From: Daedaleopsis sinensis
Taxonomy: Eukaryota > Basidiomycota > Agaricomycetes > Polyporales > Polyporaceae
Direction of reading: 5' to 3'
DNA length: 64,000 nt
Assembly (NCBI GenBank): GCA_033807695.1
Contig: CM066304.1
Span: 2,294,001-2,358,000, forward strand
In this document: piece after piece, positions 59,001 to 64,000 of the stretch
How the letters are laid out: every line of letters starts with the position of its first letter
Position numbering within the stretch: the first letter of the stretch is position 1
The notes under the pieces: generated by a model
What the model was told of the DNA's origin: nothing
The model's input: the letters and a program-made list of their open reading frames with translations, nothing else
Database searches by the model: none
Position numbers and translations under genes: made by a program

Positions 59001-62000
59001 GGGATTAATACCGCGCCACCGGGCGCTTATTTAGCGCCTTTTCCCACGTATCAGTACCTCAATTAGGCAGGTAGGTAGCTGGACCCCCTTTGGGGGGGGG
59101 GGGGGGGGGCACTTCCTCTCCTTGTAGCTCCCTCATTTCTGCATTGATTCCCTTCATTCAACTTGTGGTATACTTGTATACTGCATGGCTACTGCCCTGC
59201 ACATTATGTAGGTATCGACCCCTCTAATCAGTGCATTGGAATAGGTAGAAATGGTCACTTTATTTGACCATTAAATGGTAAATACCTCGGTAATCGGTGG
59301 GTGCACCATCATGTACAAGATACCGTTGGAAAGAGCTGTACTGTGGCTTTCCAACGAGCCCTTATATTTGCAGATCCGTCCACGGGAACCTTGGATATGC
59401 ACATGTGCTCCTCCTACACTACTGCTAATATTGTGCAGCGTTTACATGCATCAATTCCTCAACAATCAATGTGATTCTTTTTGTGTTCAGTGTGTCTACT
59501 AAACTTCACTTCAGCCCAGCAGTGTGCCTGGTGATGCACCTCATTGATCCAGATACAATGTGCAATTGGCGTGCAGGTTACCCTCCTAATAGCACACCCA
59601 ATAGTTAACTGCTGGGGGTGTGTAAGGTACCACCGGAAAGCCACAGCATGCACCTTCCTAACGGTACTCCGCACAGTCCTGTAGGCCCAGCAGTTCTGGA
59701 GATACACATGCACTCACCTCCTCCCCCCACCCCAAAAGTGTTTGCAGTAAGTAGATCTGCTCACCAGATGCATGTATTATCTTGAATTTTTGTGAGTATG
59801 GTCATCTACCTTGCTTCTGACGTTCATCTAGTTTCCATTCTTATCGGACACCAACTACACTAGCAATTGGCTTATCAGTGTTTCTGCTGATCACATTGAT
59901 CTTGCAGGTTTTGGGGACCTAATCCACAGATCTACCACCAACATGAAGACTGCCTATATGTGTGAACAAGATGCAAAAAACAGAACATCAATATGTGGAG
60001 AACTGGTGAAGTTATTGTCCGAACACCGAAATGTACCCTACGTGACACTAAAGCTGCACGGTATCTGCACTCACTGCTTGCAACTTCACTGCTTGCAACT
60101 GTAGCTACAATGGCACCTCCTACAGCCAATTCCGGTGTCCTGTGACCAAACTTTCATGGATTCTCATGGTTCTTTTTGCAACATGTAGCTATATCTCTCC
60201 TCTTTCTTATCTGACATTGTGCACAACTATCAGAGGTGGTAGAATAGTGCATTTCACTAGATAGTGGTCACAACTGATAAGGGAATTATTCACCAGTAAC
60301 ATCACCGATAAGGGTAGGTACATGCAATCTGGACTACGCTATGTAATAGTCTCCCACAAAAGAAAGAATGATGTGATTTGGTAATTGGTAGAGCAAGTTA
60401 TGGGGTAAATAGTGTTAAGAGGTGGTACGAGGATAACATGTGTGTATCTTTGTATCCCCTGGGTTTATTGAGATGAGTTGGGTACTGTTAGAAAGCTGTA
60501 TTTTGTGGCTTTTCAGCGGTGCCTTACACGCCCCAATCGGTGGAGTATTGGGTGCACCATTGGGGGGGTAACCTGCACACTGATTGCCCATTGGATCAGG
60601 ATCATGGGGGTGCATGGCCAGGCACACTATGGTTGTGAGGAGTAGTACAGTATACACATTGAACGCAAAACATATCAGGTTGATTGATCAGGAAGTGACG
60701 GAGGTATATCCTGGACAATTTGGGAGTAGGGTAGGAGGAGCACCTCTGCATAACCAGGGCTCTTGTGGACCAATCTGCACGTATGATAGCTCGTTAAAAC
60801 ACCACAATATAGCCCTTTTCAACGGTATATTGTGCGCCATAGTGCACTCACTGGGTACTGAGCTATATAGCATTCAGTACCCCAACAAAGCAACCATTTC
60901 TACCAACTGCAGTGCACTGAATGGAGAGAGTTTCACTCACAAATTGTGCAGAGTAGTAGCCATTTAATATATAAGTATACCACAACTTGAATGGAGAAAA
61001 TCCATGAAGAAATGAGGGAGGTATAAGGCAAGGAAGTGGGCCCCCCTGAGGTGGCCTAGCCACCTGCCTGCCTAATTGAGTAATAGGGCGCGGGAAAAGC
61101 GCAACATAAGCGCCCGATGGCACGGCATTGATCCCAGGGCAGTAGATTAGATGAGCAATCAATCAGTAGAGATAAGAAGCTGTTATCTGAAGAGATAACA
61201 ACAAGATTACATCACTATCAAGATTTGATAACAAGCCCTGGTTATCAATTACAGCAGCCGGTACAAGTGGGCTAAAGTAGTACAAGTATAAAAATGTGCA
61301 CAATACTAGTGGGTTAAAGTAGTACAAGTAGAGAATAGCGATCAGTACTAGTGGGTAGATGTAGTACAAGTATAGAAAAGCGGTCAGTACTAGTGGGTAA
61401 ATATAGTACAAGTAGAGAAATGCGGTTAGTACAAGTGGGGGAATCTGATACAAGTTGGAGTATTTGTATAACTCTAGTGGGCAGCTCTCAGTACAAGTAC
61501 AAAAAAGCGGTCAGTACTAGTGGCTGGGGTAGATATACAAGTATAGAACTATTGGCCAGTACTAGTGGCAGATATCATCTACAAGAGCTACAGTACAAAT
61601 GATCCACTTGTATAATGGTCTACAAGTGCTCACTCCATTAACATCCTAGCACCACAGGTGTGGGCATTTGTACTACAATAATGGATACCACAGGTGAAGT
61701 GACATAAGATTGCACTTACGCCTCTCATATGCCTCGGAATGTGGGACCAGCTCGCCTGGCCCACGGTATGGCGCGGGACGTTGGACGCGAGGTGCGGTAG
61801 GCCTTGTGATAATGACCACACCCAGAAAACGCTGTATGCCTGAAGTTCAGATATAAGTGCCCAATCACACAGATATTGCACTCCCGTCTCTCGTACTCTT
61901 CGGAATGTGGGACCAGCTCTGGCATTACAGTACAACGCTTGATGGGCAGGTGTGGTATGGGAACGGTAACAGAAAGGCGAGCAGGGCAGACCACGGCGGG

Positions 62001-62060
62001 AAGCGAGGCGGCGGGTGTGCAGCTTCTGGAGCATGCAATATTCAATCACAGGGTCAACGG
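56040..62060 (-). CDS. Uncharacterised multi-exon gene with a foldback element in one intron
   Basis: Minus-strand exons, from 5' to 3': YCMLQKLHTRRLASRRGLPC; ELVPHSEEYER; GIQRFLGVVIITRPTAPRV...ELVPHSEAYERR; [3.6 kb element inside the intron]; IQRFMGVVITTTPPRLRVNH; GEFEGLAGHPAHPPTVGRN...LPQIKIDKLAFPDHLP; APFLDIDSSMAPMN with five PSLS-type repeats (57120-57260); ANFRLEMTYHYTMLERAQSW; SMDQNLGVELMRLNHLLLQV; TKPGQTSIDLAKQGSIFALW with QMTYLWWIGAP and RFEVWVPCE; a short last exon to a TGA at 56040-56042. Introns are mostly GTGAGT...AG. I do not recognise the product; its start is not located. Two adjacent exon-intron-exon blocks are tandem duplicates. The frame seems usable if the element is spliced out with its intron. 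Confidence 0.45.
58140..58870. repeat. Subterminal tandem array C (42 bp unit, about 17 units)
   Basis: Unit pattern CTAGTACTGACCGCTTTT plus TACTTGTACTACATCTACCC. ACTAGT and AGTACT palindromes occur once per unit. The right-arm mirror array (61255-61625) has about 9 units, implying deletion or expansion by whole units. Sequence is unrelated to arrays A and B. Confidence 0.8.
59092..59110. repeat. Homopolymeric G run
   Basis: About 19 consecutive G in the left arm of copy C, where copies A and B have only a short G/C run. Length may be unreliable in sequencing. Confidence 0.8.
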
Positions 62061-63629
62061 GGATGTGCGCCCACGAGCGAAGAGAATATTGCCCCCAAAC
62101 GTTTCACGTGCTGTTCATGATTTTCCCTATCATGATAGGTCCTGGCGGCGGGCATGACGCGCATGGGAAGACAAGATGTCTCAGTATCGCCTTGTGGGGT
62201 TTACGATAGCGGTGAGTCTAGCACCTGCTACTGAGTTAACCTATTGGAAGTTAGTTTTGCGATCAGAATGTACGCTTATCAAGATAGCGTCATGCAGAAA
62301 TCTCATGTGTGAAAATGCACACATGAGTGCAGGCTAACGGGTATTCGCAGCCGTACGAAGGTTTGAAAAATGGGCTGAGTCACTTCATGAAGTTGTGCCA
62401 CTGAAGTAAGATATTGGTCGGATCTGGTATTATCCCGATGCATCCTAGTACTTGATTAAGTATAGGAAAACAGATCGAGCCCGAAAGTCTCAGGCCAGCT
62501 GTGATTGGGTGCCTTAACCACTGTGAATCGTGATGGGACATGAGTCAGAGTGGAACAGTGGTGTAAACGGTGGCGATACTGATGATTTGTGATTGCAGAA
62601 CTAATGCGCAATCCAGGCGACATCGGGCGTGTAATCTACCCGGCCGCGCACTAGTCGCTGTCAGAGACCCTCGACGTGCTGCAGACACGTCAAAGATATC
62701 CGACGGCAAGCAGTCTCCTGCGCGCTCCCTTCCTGACGCCCCCTGGACATCCTCGAAGAGCTGCCCATGTGCTGTTCGCGAAGGGGAGAAATGTCGATAA
62801 ACCAATATGATAGCGTCAATACAACCCTGAAGGAGCGCACGCGCGTGCTTACCTCGCGTGTGTAGACAGCGTGAGCAGTGAGAGCTGCCGCGGGGCGTTG
62901 TGACTGTGACCGTTGGTGGACACATATCTACAAAGCGATTCATGAAGGACGAGTGAGCCATGGCGAGCATATGCGAGCTGCTGAGACCCGCCTGTGTGTT
63001 TCGACAATGGAGCCTTGAAGGTATTATCTGTCACAGAGAATCAGTGCGCTGGAATCAACGTTTGGAGAAAGGACATACCGCAGGGCGAACATTTGGTAAC
63101 CGTGCGCCAAGCAGAAAAGTAGCGACAGGTGGGTGAGCGTGACTAGAGGGTGACTCAGAGCGTCAGAGCACAAGAAGACAACTTTGTGCCGGTGTCCCTA
63201 AGACACTCAGACACGAGGAGCCTCGATGGAGACCTCAATGCTGAAGCAGCGGACGTGGCCAACTGGCGCCCCAAAGGCGCTCTGCGGAAGACAGCTACTG
63301 GAAGTAGGTGCCTCTCCTCGGATCCACCTAGTCGGACGTGGCCAGTGTCGCATTCAGGGGATCCATTACGCCATGGAGAAAGCATGCTGAGCGCGCAAGC
63401 AGCGGTCCTCCATACCTCTCAAGCAAGAAGGTCTCGAAGGGACCTTCTTGGGGCATGCAGAGATTATAAGGGCGGGCGAAAGCACTCCCGCGCCACTATG
63501 TCAATAGTGGAGTGTTATCGCGCACCTAAAGTAATGCATTAATAGTGAGCTCCAGCGGCCCAAAGAGCGATGCGCATAAGGGCTTATCGGATTGGCTAAG
63601 GCTACCGATCAAAACTGTTACACACATCC
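62061..63629. other. Region without a supported gene
   Basis: Frames at 62545-62970 (minus) and 63150-63542 (plus) overlap others of similar length and have no recognisable motifs. The left edge may contain the 5' exons or promoter of the minus-strand gene ending at 56040. Confidence 0.4.
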
Positions 63630-63945
63630 CTAAACCCCTGCCAGACCCTGCAACATGTCCAGATTTGCCTTGACAGTTCGAAATCCTTCGCAGGCCATTC
63701 TGAACAACGAGTCGTAGTGGTCCAGCGCTGCCTGAGCCGCAAGCAGCTTCGCAGCAAGGGCCGCTTCGCGCGCATGTGATCGTGAGAGTTCAGCACGGAG
63801 CGACACTGTCTCCGCTGTCGCCGCCGCATGTTCGTTTTCTGTGGGTAGGTAGAATAAGGATCAGTAATCGATGGGATGGACTCCATGTGTTATGATGGCA
63901 GGCAATCGGGCAGTTTATACTCATGCGAGACTCACCAATATCACT
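63630..63945 (-). pseudogene. C-terminal exons of a coiled-coil gene, cut by a family 1 terminus
   Basis: Minus strand: a short exon (63936-63945, ASDI) and a GT-AG intron (63839-63935), then NEHAAATAETVSLRAELSRS and REAALAAKLLAAQAALDHYD, ending MLQGLAGV-stop at 63630. The Ala/Leu/Glu heptads indicate a coiled coil. Upstream (right) the frame enters the element end at 63946. The rest of the gene is outside or beyond the element. Confidence 0.5.
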
Positions 63946-64000
63946 AGCTGTTGTAGTTGTGAAGTATCAAGTACAGGTACTTAGTATGGGCTGTATTACA
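63946..64000. mobile_element. Diverged family 1 terminus (copy 4), continues past the window
   Basis: Starts AGCTGTTGTAGTT, identical to the outer end of copy 2, then continues with about 70% similarity (TGAAGTAT..., ACAGGTACTT) over the remaining 40 bases. Only the end is visible. Confidence 0.5.

Larger units (their letters stand above)
58050..61696. mobile_element. Foldback element, family 2 copy C (3647 bp, complete)
   Basis: Termini CACCTGTGGTATCC and GGATACCACAGGTG, flanked by the 7 bp direct repeat AAGTGAC (58043-58049 and 61697-61703). It contains tandem arrays in both arms (left about 58140-58870, right about 61255-61625, so of unequal length), a GATAA-rich block, the GCGCCACCGGGCGC palindrome, the common core and a central spacer (about 59700-60330) homologous to the spacer of copy A in opposite orientation. 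No transposase. It lies inside an intron of the surrounding gene. Confidence 0.9.

Overview
The window looks like repeat-rich accessory DNA from an agaricomycete basidiomycete, probably a wood-decay or mushroom-forming fungus. Coding sequence is broken by many 45-70 bp GT-AG introns. Several gene families are ones I associate with Agaricomycetes: KDZ transposases with CxC2 and CxC5 cysteine clusters, a fungal MULE transposase, a fungal 2OG-Fe(II)-oxygenase-like protein and several lineage-specific uncharacterised families. I see no rRNA, tRNA, CRISPR array or bacterial operon. About half of the window is mobile-element sequence, much of it nested.

Layout. 1-2323: a long-inverted-repeat element without a coding region (family 1, copy 1). 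2324-6491: the tail of an uncharacterised gene, then a KDZ/CxC2 transposase pseudogene. 6492-9082: family 1, copy 2. 9083-22490: a minus-strand host gene broken by an apparently intact MULE (9257-12181) and by a 9.7 kb Ty3/gypsy element (12400-22091). The gypsy element itself carries an 846 bp hAT-like insertion (13590-14435). 23213-26938: an oxygenase-like gene and an LRR/F-box-like gene. 27251-30687: a 3.4 kb foldback element (family 2, copy A). 31309-34631: uncharacterised minus-strand genes. 35285-36755: a truncated family 2 element (copy B). 37242-43621: small uncharacterised genes and pseudogenes. 43855-52454: a host gene and a Ty1/copia element whose halves have been swapped by a 5.4 kb inversion. 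52588-55615: a truncated uncharacterised gene, a family 1 arm (copy 3) and a truncated CxC5 gene. 56040-62060: a multi-exon gene carrying family 2 copy C (58050-61696) inside an intron. 63630-64000: a gene tail abutting a diverged family 1 end (copy 4).

The most interesting system is the pair of transposase-less long-inverted-repeat families. Family 2 copies share CACCTGT...ACAGGTG termini, 7 bp target duplications and a conserved core. Between terminus and core, however, each copy carries a different tandem array, all with a unit of about 42-44 bp. One copy has 962 bp arms that look identical and then switch sharply to about 80% identity. Family 1 appears to be a distant relative with the same hairpin core, and several of its copies sit at the ends of truncated transposase-associated genes, where its terminus supplies a stop codon. 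All identifications are by eye, without database searches.
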